From Cherax quadricarinatus (Eukaryota > Arthropoda > Malacostraca > Decapoda > Parastacidae), in assembly GCF_038502225.1 (NCBI RefSeq), contig NC_091352.1:25339090-25403089 (forward strand): a stretch of 64,000 nucleotides of DNA, given 5' to 3'. Both the position numbers and the translations under genes were made by a program. The number at the start of each line of letters is the position of its first letter. Position 1 is the first letter of the stretch. The notes below the pieces were generated by a model. The model made no database searches. It was not told the origin of the DNA and worked only from the letters and a program-made list of their open reading frames with translations. This document shows positions 13,674-24,785 of this stretch, in pieces.

Positions 13674-13833
13674 AAACAAACCATACAACGGGTAGGGTTA
13701 GAACCCGTGATCAGAGAGTCACAAAACTCCAGACCGACGCGTTAGCCACTGGGCCAGCTGGCTAACGCGTCGGTCTGGAGTTTTATGACTCTCTGATCGC
13801 GGGTTCTAACCCCACCCGTGGTATGGTTTGTTT
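13674..13833. mobile_element. Inverted pair of tRNA-like SINE heads (perfect-loop hairpin)
   Basis: Left arm 13,674-13,748 (minus-strand SINE) and right arm 13,759-13,833 (plus-strand SINE) are 75 bp each with 4 mismatches, separated by a 10-bp loop. The plus copy carries an A-box-like TGGCTAACGCGTCGG and a B-box-like GGGTTCTAACCCC. A third copy lies at 11,655-11,745. The right copy continues a little further (GTGTCATTACGATTTCGTGA). Confidence 0.85.
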
Positions 13834-14639
13834 ACAATCGTGTCATTACGATTTCGTGAGTCATGTTCGGTCATGAAAGGTCAATATCTCTCTCTTCTGG
13901 AAAGCACTACTATACAAACCTAGCAATGAACATAATCCATTTGTGGCATGCAAAGAGTACGTAACCTTCATTCGGCGCATGTACACACCCTCATTGAAAG
14001 ACTGTCTCCCCCACCCAGCGAACCAGGTGCTAAGGGTTGACGATGGGGCCCTGTCGTTCTACCAGTACCCAGGTTCCAGCCAATGAGAAGATGGTTTTGG
14101 CAATTGCTGAGGTTATATGGGTACCACTCTCCTGTCTGCCCTTGTCATTCCCATTCTAGAGCTGGTTGAAGCACGGTCTGCTCTCTAGTGGCTTCTATTC
14201 TGCCTTGCTTACCGTGGAGTGCACTAATACCTATTGCTGTACATAGTGTATATAGTGTACATACTTCTGTTCTAAATTGGTGAAGGATAATATAAGTCAA
14301 AAGTTTTTCTGCTGTGTTTATTTTGCTCCCTTTACACCCAGGATAACAGGCCATTGCGACTCCTGGGTTGTAATTCCAGTTACTGGAATTACAATAGAAT
14401 AACAAAATTCAGAATTGATCTTCGCACAATAATGGTCAACTCTTCCCCACCTTGAAGATGAATTCATCCCCACTTGTTGCAGGTTACGTGGCCACTCCTT
14501 TCCTCTTCATAGATTTTGACAGTCATATCTAGTCAAAAAAAAAAAAAAATCAGGCAAAATACGTGTTATTGCATTTAAGGGAGATTGATTAAGGGTATTT
14601 ATGAAACGTGTCAGATGATTTAACATTTCACATTTTGGT
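13834..14639. other. Unassigned sequence
   Basis: Contains a short inverted ATTCCAGTTACTGGAAT near 14,376 and an A-run near 14,537. The minus-strand ORF at 14,145-14,405 has no recognisable family signature. Confidence 0.5.
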
Positions 14640-14990
14640 CCAGAGATGAACAGGTTAGTCATTTATTAAGCGTCTGTACAGATTCTTTCCAGAAGAGTGT
14701 ATTTAGCCATTGGAAGCAAAACAAATGCCTTTTCATCAGTCCACATAACATGACTCGACTAGTTCACTTTTTTTCCTGTAGGTTAAGTTGTGCAAAGTGT
14801 AGTCGAGTCTGACGGTGACTGTCAGCTGTTCTTGTACCACTGGAGTTCGTTGGTTATTTCAGTCAGCATGGGAACGATTTCTGACACTGGAATCACACTC
14901 AAATTCAGATCATTCATTATTTTTGCTACATTAGTGAATGGATTCGATTCTTCAGGTTACCTTTCCTCTCCCATTTGGTTAGCCATGTAC
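14640..14990 (-). pseudogene. Decayed mariner/Tc1-like transposase fragment
   Basis: The minus strand gives HRQTRLHFAQLNLQ (about 14,820-14,779). After a one-base shift at an A-run it gives SHVMWTDEKAFVLLPMAKYT (about 14,755-14,696). A block with KR.FA..NL followed by VMWTDEK.F is the layout around the second catalytic Asp of mariner/Tc1/IS630 transposases. Stops and frameshifts surround it and no terminal inverted repeats were found. The call rests on these two blocks only. Confidence 0.4.
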
Positions 14991-15593
14991 TCACTGAGTC
15001 CCATGTTATGCCAGGTCAGCGAGTAATGTCTGTACGAGTGAAGTCATATTTTTCATCCCAACAATATACCCACGCTGGGCAGTTCTGATTTGTCTACGAT
15101 GCATATACGTCGTAATTGTTACCTGCTACACTATGTATGAACACTCAGGTCTGGTCTCACTCCTACAAATAATGCTATTCAGATTTTCTTTCGATGGTAG
15201 GTAAACACAGGCTATTCCTACTTGCATTATATCACAGAATATGTGGAAAATGACGCTGCATCTTTGACGTGGTTTATAAATAATTAATTGTTAATCACAA
15301 TCAGCAACATGAAGCTACAATGAACTCCTCAATATGTAAGTCACATAATATTATGAGAACATAAATCTGCATAAATAAATGCACTGAACGTACTGGCAAT
15401 TACCTTTGTCAACCAATCACCATCGTCGTTACAAGCTACGTAAATCATTCGTGGAAACAATCTTAACACGTCAGATATCACTCCAGACCGGAAACTTTTT
15501 CCTGTAGATAGATGGTTCAGAGAACCGACAAGCTGATAAATTAGACACATGTGCAAGACTTCGGTATCTTTGAAGAATTGAGACACTTATGCA
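14991..15593. other. Unassigned sequence before hammerhead-like repeat
   Basis: No gene seen. The last part (GAACCGACAAGCTGATAAAT, then AGACACATGTGCAA) belongs to the same dispersed repeat as 41,164-41,207 and probably to the element carrying the hammerhead-like motif. Confidence 0.5.
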
Positions 15594-15660
15594 ACACATG
15601 GGAATCTTTATTGAAGAAACGTTTCGCCACACAGTGGCTTCATCAGTCCAATACAAAGTA
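15594..15660 (-). ncRNA. Hammerhead-ribozyme-like motif, copy 1
   Basis: The minus strand contains CTGATGA, a GCCAC/GTGGC stem closed by TGT, then GAAAC. This is the order of a hammerhead core (CUGANGA, stem II, GAAA). One extra A separates CTGATGA from the stem, so catalytic competence is doubtful. Hammerhead motifs are known in the direct terminal repeats of Penelope-like retroelements. A second copy in the same orientation starts 327 bp downstream. Confidence 0.5.
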
Positions 15661-15921
15661 GAAATGGGTAAGGAGAGGAGGAGTTTGAGGTAATCAGTCC
15701 CTCAACCTGGAATCGATGTGTTCAGTTCATCACTCTTGTATTAAGTGCAGCATAGGGCCAGAGAGGTGGCTTATATACTGCAGTCAGGTGAGTCGAAGCA
15801 TGAAGAGGCGGGATCACAGTGGGACCTGCCACTAGTGTAAGTAGGTCGTCGTCCAAAGGTTGGACAAGCGTTGAAGTCTTTGTACCAAGGTCCCATGATG
15901 TTGCAGTGTCTGACTGATGTG

Positions 15922-15985
15922 ATGAATGGTATCTTTATTGAAGAAACGTTTCGCCACACAGTGGCTTCATCAGTCCATACGACGG
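15922..15985 (-). ncRNA. Hammerhead-ribozyme-like motif, copy 2
   Basis: Nearly identical to copy 1 across GGACTGATGAAGCCACTGTG, TGGCGAAACGTTTC and TTCAATAAAGAT. The direct-repeat arrangement with copy 1 resembles a short non-autonomous Penelope-like unit, which I infer from arrangement alone because no reverse transcriptase lies between. Confidence 0.5.
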
Positions 15986-16074
15986 AGAATGGTCAAAAAC
16001 AGGGGAAGTTTGAGGTAATCACTCCTTCAGTTTTGCGTCGATGTAATCAGTTTATCAATCTATCAGACACAGCA

Positions 16075-16445
16075 ACATCTTGGGATCTTAATACAGGTTT
16101 CAAGTTGGAAAAGTTCAGATTCAGGAAGGATATAGGAAAACATTAGTTTGGTAATAGAGTTGTGGATGAGTTCAACAAACTCCTGAGTACCGTCATAGAA
16201 GCTAAGACGTTGTGTAGTTAAAAAAATGGGTTGGATAAATACATGAGTGGGTGTGGGTGGGTGTGAGTTGGACCTGACTAGCTTGGGCTACCAGGTCTGG
16301 TGCCGTGCTCCTTCCTTAAGTGGAAGTGACCTGACTAGGTGGTCATTGTTCTAGGCCGGGGGGTGGCATGGACCTGCTTCGCATGGGTCACTAGGCCTGT
16401 TGCAGTGTTCCTTCTTTCTTATGTTCTTATGTTCTCATAAATTCT
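16075..16445 (+). mobile_element. Second CR1-type LINE, 3' end with TTCTTATG tail
   Basis: A coding remnant KLEKFRFRKDIGKH (16,105-16,143) is followed after a stop by FGNRVVDEFNKLLSTVIEA. Together these match the final block of CR1-type ORF2 proteins (a KL...FR.DI..N.F..RVV..WN.L...V.A pattern). The 3' UTR ends in octamer-like TTCTTATG units near 16,414-16,436. CR1 elements characteristically end in short tandem octamers. The main family in this window instead ends in TAGGTGAGTACA. Confidence 0.7.
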
Positions 16446-16516
16446 TCACTCTCCTAACGTTCAGACATGACTTACTTCCACATTTGGATTTGTCAGATAT
16501 GATACCACCTACCACT

Positions 16517-16692
16517 GCTGCACCTCACCTGTCTACAGTATATAAGCAACTTCTGCACCTCACCTGTCTACAGTATATAAGCAACTTCTGCACCTCACCT
16601 GTCTACAGTATATAAGCAACTTCTGCACCTCACCTGTCTACAGTATATAAGCAACTTCTGCACCTCACCTGTCTACAGTATATAAGCAACTT
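16517..16692. repeat. 35-bp tandem repeat, 5 copies, each with a TATATAAG box
   Basis: Unit TTCTGCACCTCACCTGTCTA then CAGTATATAAGCAAC, about five copies. No transcript or ORF is associated. The TATA-like motif recurs because it is part of the unit. Confidence 0.95.
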
Positions 16693-16884
16693 CGTACTTT
16701 TCCTACTATATGCGTTGTCAAGTGTATATTTCAATGTACTTTTCTGAGAGGAATATTTTTCTGTGTGTCTTCACCAAGAGGAGAATGAATGTACTAAATA
16801 TATATGAGGATATTTATATTTGAAAATTTATATCTATTTGGCGGCGTATATCTATCATTGTATATAATTCGAATGATTGTGTAT

Positions 16885-17039
16885 ACCTGGAGTTTACCTG
16901 GAGAGAGTTCCGGGGGTCAACGCCCCCGCGGCCCGGTCTGTGACCAGGCCTCCTGGTGGATCAGAGCCTGATCAACCAGGCTGTTACTGCTGGCTGCACG
17001 TAATCCAACGTACGAGCCACAGCCTGGCTGGTCAGGTGC
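16885..17039 (+). repeat. GC-rich dispersed repeat with internal palindromes
   Basis: Begins TACCTGGAGTTTACCTGGAG and contains CCGGGGGTCAACGCCCCCG and CCTGATCAACCAGG-type palindromes. It ends GCCTGGCTGGTCAGG. Its composition differs sharply from its AT-rich flanks, consistent with an inserted SINE-like element. I associate it with decapod genomes from memory. Confidence 0.65.
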
Positions 17040-17586
<547 letters not shown>

Positions 17587-17754
17587 CTGATAGGTATGGA
17601 TATCCCAATATACATAAACCGTAAGGTGTATATATACTTACTGCAGATACATCAAGTATTTATATAAAAAAAACGTTTGTGACTTGTGTTGTAGATGTGA
17701 AATAGACTTTTGATCTGTCTTCAACAGTCGTTCAGCTTGACATTAACCTGCCAG

Positions 17755-18907
17755 ACCAAACATACCTAACAACCCAGGTAACAAACATACCTAACAACCA
17801 AGGTAACAAACATACCTAACAACCAAGGTAACAAACATACCTAACAACCCAGGTAACAAACATACCTAACAACCAAGGTAACAAACATACCTAACAACCA
17901 AGGTAACAAACATACCTAACAACCAAGGTAACAAACATACCTAACAACCAAGGTAACAAACATACCTAACAACCAAGGTAAACATTCCTAACAACCAAGG
18001 TAATAAACATACCTAACAACCAAGGTAACAAACATACCTAACAACCAAGGTAACAAACATACCTAACAACCAAGGTAACAAACATACCTAACAACCAAGG
18101 TAACAAACATTCCTAACAACCAAGGTAATAAACATACCTAACAACCAAGGTAACAAACATACCTAACAACCAAGGTAACAAACATACCTAACAACCAAGG
18201 TAACAAACATACCTAACAACCAAGGTAACAAACATTCCTAACAACCAAGGTAATAAACATACCTAACAACCAAGGTAACAAACATACCTAACAACCAAGG
18301 TAACAAACATACCTAACAACCAAGGTAACAAACATACCTAACAATCAAGGTAACAAACATACCTTACAACCAAGGTAACAAACATACCTAACAACCAAGG
18401 TAACAAACATACCTAACAACCAAGGTAACAAACATACCTAACAACCAAGGTAACAAACATACCTAACAACCAAGGTAACAAACATACCTAACAATCAAGG
18501 TAACAAACATACCTTACAACCAAGGTAACAAACATACCTAACAACCAAGGTAACAAACATACCTAACAACCAAGGTAACAAACATACCTAACAACCCAGG
18601 TAACAAACATACCTAACAACCAAGGTAACAAACATACCTAACAACCAAGGTAATAAACATACCTAACAACCAAGGTAACAAACATACCTTACAACCAAGG
18701 TAACAAACATACCTAACAACCAAGGTAACAAACATACCTAACAACCAAGGTAACAAACATACCTAACAACCAAGGTAACAAACATACCTAACAACCAAGG
18801 TAACAAACATACCTAACAACCAAGGTAACAAACATACCTAACAACCAAGGTAACAAACATACCTAACAACCAAGGTAACAAACATACCTAACAACCAAGG
18901 TAACAAA
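17755..18907. repeat. 25-bp minisatellite, about 46 copies
   Basis: Unit AACAAACATACCTAACAACC plus AAGGT, tightly homogenised. Variants (CATTCC, TAATAAACAT, CCTTACAACC, CAATCAAGG) recur in the same order several times, which points to block duplications within the array. Confidence 0.97.
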
Positions 18908-19205
18908 CCAACCAGAACACACTCAGCACCTACACAATACAGCAACACAAGTCAGACAGTAGGTGCTTGTGTTGCCAGAGTGAATATTTCCACAACTCTG
19001 GCGTAATTAATAACTCTGCAGACAGCTATTACGGGATATTTATTAAAATTTGTTACTATTATCCGTGTTAATCTCTGCAAGGCACGAAGATATTACGAAA
19101 GTCATAGAGAGTTATTTAACCGGGATTTCTGGAGATGTTCCAGCTTTCGTGCGTTAAATACTTATTTAACTTCCTGCCTCTTTCTTTCTCTTTTTTTTTA
19201 CCCCA

Positions 19206-19208
<3 letters not shown>
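18908..19208. other. Unassigned sequence
   Basis: No feature seen between the 25-bp array and the TC run. Confidence 0.55.
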
Positions 19209-19289
<81 letters not shown>

Positions 19290-19291
19290 TC
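19209..19291. repeat. (TC)n microsatellite
   Basis: Pure TC run of about 80 bp. Confidence 0.98.
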
Positions 19292-19507
19292 TCTGTTTTA
19301 ACACATGGTTTTACAAGCTTAAGTTAAAGTTCCTAAATATAAAACTAAATTAAACTAAATTAAAACTGAGCAGACTACAAAACTAACTTAGGAATGTTTA
19401 AACTTAAAACAGAATTAGAACATAAACCTAACTTAATATTTCTAATAATACCAACAAAGATGGCGAATAATTCTTAAATATTGATGGACTATTGTCTTAT
19501 GATGAAT

Positions 19508-19659
19508 ATTATTATTATTATTATAATCAAGGGGAAGAGCTAAACCCGGAGGATTATACAGCGCGGGGGGGGGGGATGTGGAAGGCATTCAGGCTTAATT
19601 CGGGGAACTGGAGCACAGATCCAGTTCCCTAAATCAAGAGCCTCTCACCAACATCAAGG
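19508..19659 (+). repeat. Dispersed repeat family 1, copy 2
   Basis: Matches 1,500-1,667 in the same orientation: a (ATT)n start, GGAAGAGCTAAACCCGGAGG, a G-run and CCCTAAATCAAGAGCCTCTC. It lacks the final AAGGAACCTTCC inverted pair. Confidence 0.8.
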
Positions 19660-19861
19660 GTTTTACTGAATATTAAAGGAAAGTACTAGCGAATATAAAG
19701 AATCACAGAGGAATATGAATGCATCAGATTCAGTGTAGATTTCAGCCCCTAAGAATATGTTGTAGTATATTAGCATATTGGAACCTCTTAGGACCAGTAA
19801 AGGCCACTGAGAATAACATTTTCACAGATTAGACATAAGGAGGAAACGTTAAAAATGGCAG

Positions 19862-20712
19862 ATTGGGCGCCTGTGACGACCTGGTTGTCACCCTGACAGA
19901 TGCTGTTTCTGGTATACGTGAATGCAGAAGTGTCCCTGTTTGCAGACGATATTAAACTATGAGGAGAATTCAATCGGACGAGGATCAGGCTGGACTACAA
20001 CGGGATTTGAACAGACTGTAAGCCTGGTCCAACAACTGGCTGCTGGAGTTTAACCCCAACAAGCGCAAAGTCATGAAGAAAGAAGAAGGGCAAAGAAAAT
20101 CGCAGACGGAGTACAGTCTAGGGGATCAAAGATTGCAAACCTCACTCAAGGAAAAGGATCCTGGGATGAGCATAATACCGAGCACATTTCCAGAGGTACA
20201 CATCAACCAAATAACTGCTGTCGCGTATGGGCGCCTAGTACACCTAAGAACAGCGTTCCGAACCTCAGTAAGGAATCGATCAGAACTCTGTACACAGTGT
20301 ATGTCAAGCCCATACTGGACTATGCAGCACCAGCGTTAGATGAAGTGTAAAAATTTGCAACGAGATTACTCCCGGAGATAAGGGGCGTGTCCTACGAAAT
20401 GTTAAGGGAAATCGACCTGACGACACTGGAAAACAGGAAAGAAATGGGGGACATGATAACGACATATCAAATACTGAGAGGAATTGACAAAGTGGACAAA
20501 GACAGGATGTTCAAGAGATGGGACACAGAAACAAGGGGTCACAACTGGAAGTTGAAGAATCAAATGGGTCACAGGGACGTGAGGAAGTATTTCTTCAGTC
20601 ACAGAGTTGTCAGGAAGTGGAATAGTCTAGCAAGTGATATAGTGGAGGCAGGACCCATATATAGCTTTAAGAACAGGTATGGTAAAGCTCGGTGAACGGG
20701 GAGAGAGTTAAG
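19862..20712 (+). mobile_element. CR1/jockey-like LINE copy C (3' quarter only)
   Basis: Begins within reverse transcriptase near the SGVPQG region (badly degraded) and includes LFADDIKL at about 19,938-19,961. It then covers the C-terminal domain, with the last intact frame at 20,387-20,695. A deletion removes the segment after PYWTMQHQR around 20,335. The 3' UTR is cut short at GTGGGTG and replaced by a (CA)n run, so the usual CTGCAACC...TAGGTGAG end is missing. Confidence 0.85.
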
Positions 20713-20716
20713 TGGG

Positions 20717-20781
20717 TGCACACACGCACACAGACACACACACACACACAAACAAACACACACACACACATACACACACAC

Positions 20782-20819
<38 letters not shown>

Positions 20820-20834
20820 CCACACACACACACA
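20717..20834. repeat. (CA)n microsatellite, interrupted
   Basis: CA run with ACGCACA and AAACAAACA interruptions, joining CR1 copy C to the internal CR1 fragment. Confidence 0.97.
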
Positions 20835-20976
20835 GTCGTAGAGCCAGAAATGAATATGCACAGATAAGAAGGTAGGCCCAACGACAATATAAACGACGTA
20901 GCGGCGAAAGCGAAATCTGAGCTGAAGCTGTTATACAACCACATCAGAAGGAAGACAACAGTCAAGGACCAGGTAA

Positions 20977-20978
<2 letters not shown>
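20835..20978 (+). mobile_element. Internal CR1 ORF2 fragment sandwiched between (CA)n runs
   Basis: About 144 bp encoding the linker just before the reverse transcriptase (SRRARNEYAQIRR, then degraded SHIRRKTTVKDQV-type sequence). It has CA repeats abutting both ends. Its right border CAGGTAATC passes directly into ACACAC where other copies read CAGGTAATCAGGC. It is not a natural 5'- or 3'-end fragment. Confidence 0.85.

Positions 20979-21050
<72 letters not shown>
20979..21050. repeat. (AC)n microsatellite
   Basis: Pure AC run of about 72 bp between the internal fragment and copy D. Confidence 0.98.
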
Positions 21051-21052
<2 letters not shown>

Positions 21053-21059
21053 GATCATC

Positions 21060-21340
21060 CAAGATAAACCACGGTTGAAAAACTCGGAAGAGTACAAGAA
21101 GGTGTTCCTACACAGTGACAGAACACAAACATAGCGACAGCAGCTGAGGGAGAGGACAAAAAAGCGAAAGGAGCTAGGAAAGGAGACAAGGATGGAACCA
21201 GCAGAGGTCAGTCAGAGCAGAACAGAGCAGCAAGGGCAAGCACACACACAACTATCCTCAGAACCCCACAACCTATCACACCATCCCAACACACACTGCA
21301 ATCCATACCCACAGCTTCCACCCAACCCCCAACCATAGAA
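21060..21340 (+). pseudogene. LINE ORF1 C-terminal remnant (copy D)
   Basis: The plus strand encodes a charged stretch (SEEYKKVFLHSDRTQTERQQ, then KKRKELGKE) followed by a Pro/Gln/Ser/His-rich tail. The charged part aligns by eye with VYLNLDRTQEERKKLKHRVQ in the minus-strand copy at 33,648-33,998 and with EYLDRDRTKEKRMILKERVQ in copy F (about 48,380-48,440). ORF1 proteins of CR1-like elements bind nucleic acid, and no binding domain can be seen in this short remnant. Confidence 0.7.
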
Positions 21341-21374
21341 TCCCACAGTATGCTACCAGGACTCCCACCCCCAC

Positions 21375-24250
21375 AGGCCCCCCAAACCATAGTGTTGGAA
21401 AGGAAACTGAAGGTATGGTACACAAACGCTGATGGAATAACAAACAAGTGGGAGGAGTGGCACGAAAGAGTCAAAGAGGCATCACAGGAAATCATAGCTC
21501 TCATAGAAACCAAGCTCACAGGTATGATAACAGATGCCATCTTTCCAACGGGATACCAGATCCTGAGGAAAGACAGAAGGAACAGGGGGGTGGAGGAGTG
21601 GCACTGTTGATCAAAAACCGATGGAATTTTGATGAGCTGGAGAGAGGAGACAGCGGAGAAGAAAGTGATTACATAGCGGGAACGCTTCACTCTTGAGGTA
21701 CCAAGGTGGTAATTGCAGTGATGTATAACCCACCACAGAACAGCAGGAGGCCAGGGCAAGAGTATGACGAGAGCAATAGAGCGATGGTTGACACACTGTC
21801 TGCAGTGGCCAGAAGAGCTCATGCATGCAGGGCAAAGCTCCTGATCATGGGTGACTTTAACCACAAGGAGATCGACTGGGAGAACTCGGAGCCACATGGG
21901 GGCCAAGATACATGGAGGGCTAAGATGATGGAGGTGGTACTGGAAAGCTTCATGTACGAACATGTAAGGGACACTACAAGAGAGAGAGGAGAGGATGAAC
22001 CAGCAAGACTGGACTTAGTATTCACCTTGAGTAGTGCAGATATTGAGGACATCACATATGAAAGACCCCTTGGGGCCAGCGATCATGTGGTTTTGAGCTT
22101 CGAATACAGAGTAGAGCTACAAGTGGAGGGGGAAGCAGGAAGGCCAGGACAAATGAAGCCAAACTACAAGAAAGGGGACTACACGGGAATGAGGAAATGT
22201 CTGAACGAGGTTCAATGGGACAGAGAACTGGTAGGGAAGCCAGTAAATGAGATGATGGAATATGTAGCAACAACGTGCAAGGAGGATGAGGAGAGGTTTG
22301 TACCCAAGGGAAACAGGAATTATGAAAAAGCCAGGATGAGCCCATGGTTCACCCAAAGGTGCAAGGAGGCAAAAACCAAGTGTGCCAAGGAATGGAAGAA
22401 ATATAGAAGGCAAAGGACCCAGGAGAATAAGGAGATCAGTCGTAGAGCCAGAAACGAATGTGCACAGATAGGAAGGGAGGCCCAAAGACAATTTGAAAAC
22501 GACATAGCAGCGAAAGCCAGATCTGACCCGAAACTGTTATACAGCCACATCAGGAGGAAAACAACAGTCAAGGACCAGGTAATCAGGCTAAGGAAGGAAG
22601 GAGGAGAGACAACAAGAAACGACCGTGAAGTATGTGAGGAACTCAACAAGAGATTCAAAGAAGTGTTCACAGAGGAGACAGAAGGGGCTCTAGAAAGACG
22701 GAGAGGTTGGGCACACCACCAGGTGCTGGACACAGTACACACAACCGAGGAAGACGTGAAGAGGCTTCTGAGTGAGCTAGATACCTCAAAGGCAATGGGG
22801 CCAGATAGCATCTCTCCATGGGTCCTGAGAGAGGGAGCAGAGGTGCTATGTATACCCCTAACAACAATATTCAATACATCTATCGAAACAGGGAGATTGC
22901 CTGAGGCATGGAATACAGCAAATGTAGTCCCAATCTTTAAAAAAGGAGAAGCACTAAACTACAGACCAGTGTCACTGACATGTATAGTATGCAAAGTCAT
23001 GCAAAAGATTATCAGGAGAAGAGTGGTGGAACACCTAGAAAGGAATGATCTCATCAACAGCAGCCAGCATGGTTTCAGGGACGGGAAATCCTGTGTCACA
23101 AACCTACTGGAGTTCTATGATATTGTGACAGCAGTAAGACAAGAGAGAGAAGGGTGGGTGGACTGCATTTTCTTGGACTGTAAGACGGCGTTTGACACAG
23201 TACCACACAAGAGATAAGTGCAAAAACTGGAGGACCAAGCAGGGATAACAGGGAAGGCACTACAATGGATCAGGGAATACTTGTCAGGAAGACAGCAGCG
23301 AGTAATGGTACGTGGCGAGGTGTCAGAGTGGGCACCTGTGACCAGCGGGGTCCCACAGGGGTCAGTCCTAGGACCAGTGCTGTTTCTGGTATTTGTGAAC
23401 GACATGACGGAAGGAATAGACACTGAGGTGTCCCTGTTTGCAGATGACGTGAAGTTGATGAGAAGAATTCATTCGATCGAAAACCAGGCAGAACTACAAA
23501 GGGATCTGGACAGGCTGCAGACCTGGTCCAGCAATTGGCTCCTGGAGTTCAATCCCACCAAGTGCAAAGTCATAAAGATTGGGGAAAGGCAAAGAAGACC
23601 GCAGACGGAGTACAGTCTAGGGGGGCCAAAGACTACAAACCTCAATTAAGGAAAAAGATTTTGGGGTGAGTATAACACCAGGCACATCTCCTGAAGCGCA
23701 CACCAACCATACAACTGCTGCAGCATTTGGGCGCCTAGCAAACCTCAGAACAGCATTCCGACACCTTAATAAGGAATCGTTCAGGACCCTGTACACCGTG
23801 TACGTTAGGCCCATATTGGAGTATACGGCACCAGTTTGGAACCCACACCTAGCCAAGCATGTAAAGAAACTAGAGAAAGTGCAAAGGTTTGCAACAAGAC
23901 TAATCCCAGAGCTGAGAGGTATGTCCTACGAGGAGAGGTTAAGGGAAATCAACCTGACGACACTGGAGGACAAGAGAGATAGAGAGTACGTGATAATGAC
24001 TTACAAAATACTGAGAGGAATTGACAAGGTGGACAAAGCCAGGATGTTCCAGAGACTGGACACAGCAACACGGGTACACAGTTGGAAGCTGAAGACACAG
24101 ATGAATCACAGGGATGTTAGGAAGTATTTCTTCAGCCACAGAGTAGTCAGGAAGTGGAATAGTTTGGGAAGCGATGTAGTGGAGGCAGGATCCATACATT
24201 GCTTTAAGCAGAGGTACGATAAAGCTCATGGTACAGGGAGAGTGACCTAG
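21375..24250 (+). pseudogene. LINE ORF2: APE endonuclease + reverse transcriptase (copy D)
   Basis: The N-terminus is LERKLKVWYTNADGITNKW. After a frameshift at a G-run near 21,590 and a TGA near 21,695, a 503-codon frame (21,706-23,217) covers the rest. In it, endonuclease motifs are GDFNHKEIDW (residues 49-58), RLDLVFT (101-107) and GASDHVV (123-129). A basic linker follows, then reverse-transcriptase fingers (SKAMGPDSISPW), and it ends at FLDCKTAFDTVPHKR (palm motif A). A TAA at 23,215 replaces a Leu codon. The next frame (23,218-23,649) has SGVPQGSVLGPVLF and FADDVKL (catalytic Asp pair). A frameshift near 23,630-23,650 precedes the C-terminal domain (23,666-24,250). Few lesions suggest fairly recent loss of function. 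Confidence 0.93.
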
Positions 24251-24785
24251 TAGCGACCAGTGAAGAGGCGGGGCCAGGAGCTTGGACTCGACCCCTGCAA
24301 CCTCAACTAGGTGAGCAACTAGGTAAGTACACACACAAGAAGCTGAAGGAGTGGTACACAAACGCAGATGGAATAGGAAATAAATACGAGGAATGGCACG
24401 AAAGAATCAACGAGAAGTCCCCGGACATCGTAGCAGTCACAGAAACGAAACTTACTGTGACAATAACAGACGCAGTCTTCCCACCGGGATACCAGATCCT
24501 GAGGAAAGATAGAAGGAGCAGAGGGGGAGGAGGAGTGGCACTGTTCATAAAAAAAACCGATGGAGTTTCGAGGAAATGGAAGGCATGGACGAGATTGGAA
24601 AAAGAGACTACTTATCAGGCACAATTCAATCTGGGAAACATAAGGTAGTCATTGTTGTGATGTATAACCCATCACCGAACTGCAGGAGGCCAAGAGAGGA
24701 ATATGATGAGAACAACAGAGCAATGGTGGACACACTGGCTGTGGTGGGACGATGAGCTCAAACGTGCAGAACAAAGTTACTGGTT

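Larger units (their letters stand above)
21051..24331 (+). mobile_element. CR1/jockey-like LINE copy D (best preserved)
   Basis: About 3.3 kb running from the last part of ORF1 (21,060-21,340) through ORF2 to the 3' UTR ending CTGCAACCTCAACTAGGTGA. A second, slightly changed AACTAGGTAAGTACACACAC unit follows. The 5' border abuts an (AC)n run. It has the fewest lesions of the copies here and serves as the reference for the others. Confidence 0.93.

Noticed and set aside
17755..18907. Regularly repeated units reminiscent of a CRISPR array
   Set aside because: Units are directly adjacent with no unique spacers, and the sequence context is eukaryotic.
21120..21240. Splice-site-like words near the CR1 ORF1 remnant that might suggest a host exon
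   Set aside because: The region aligns by eye with ORF1 segments of two other LINE copies, so element origin explains it.
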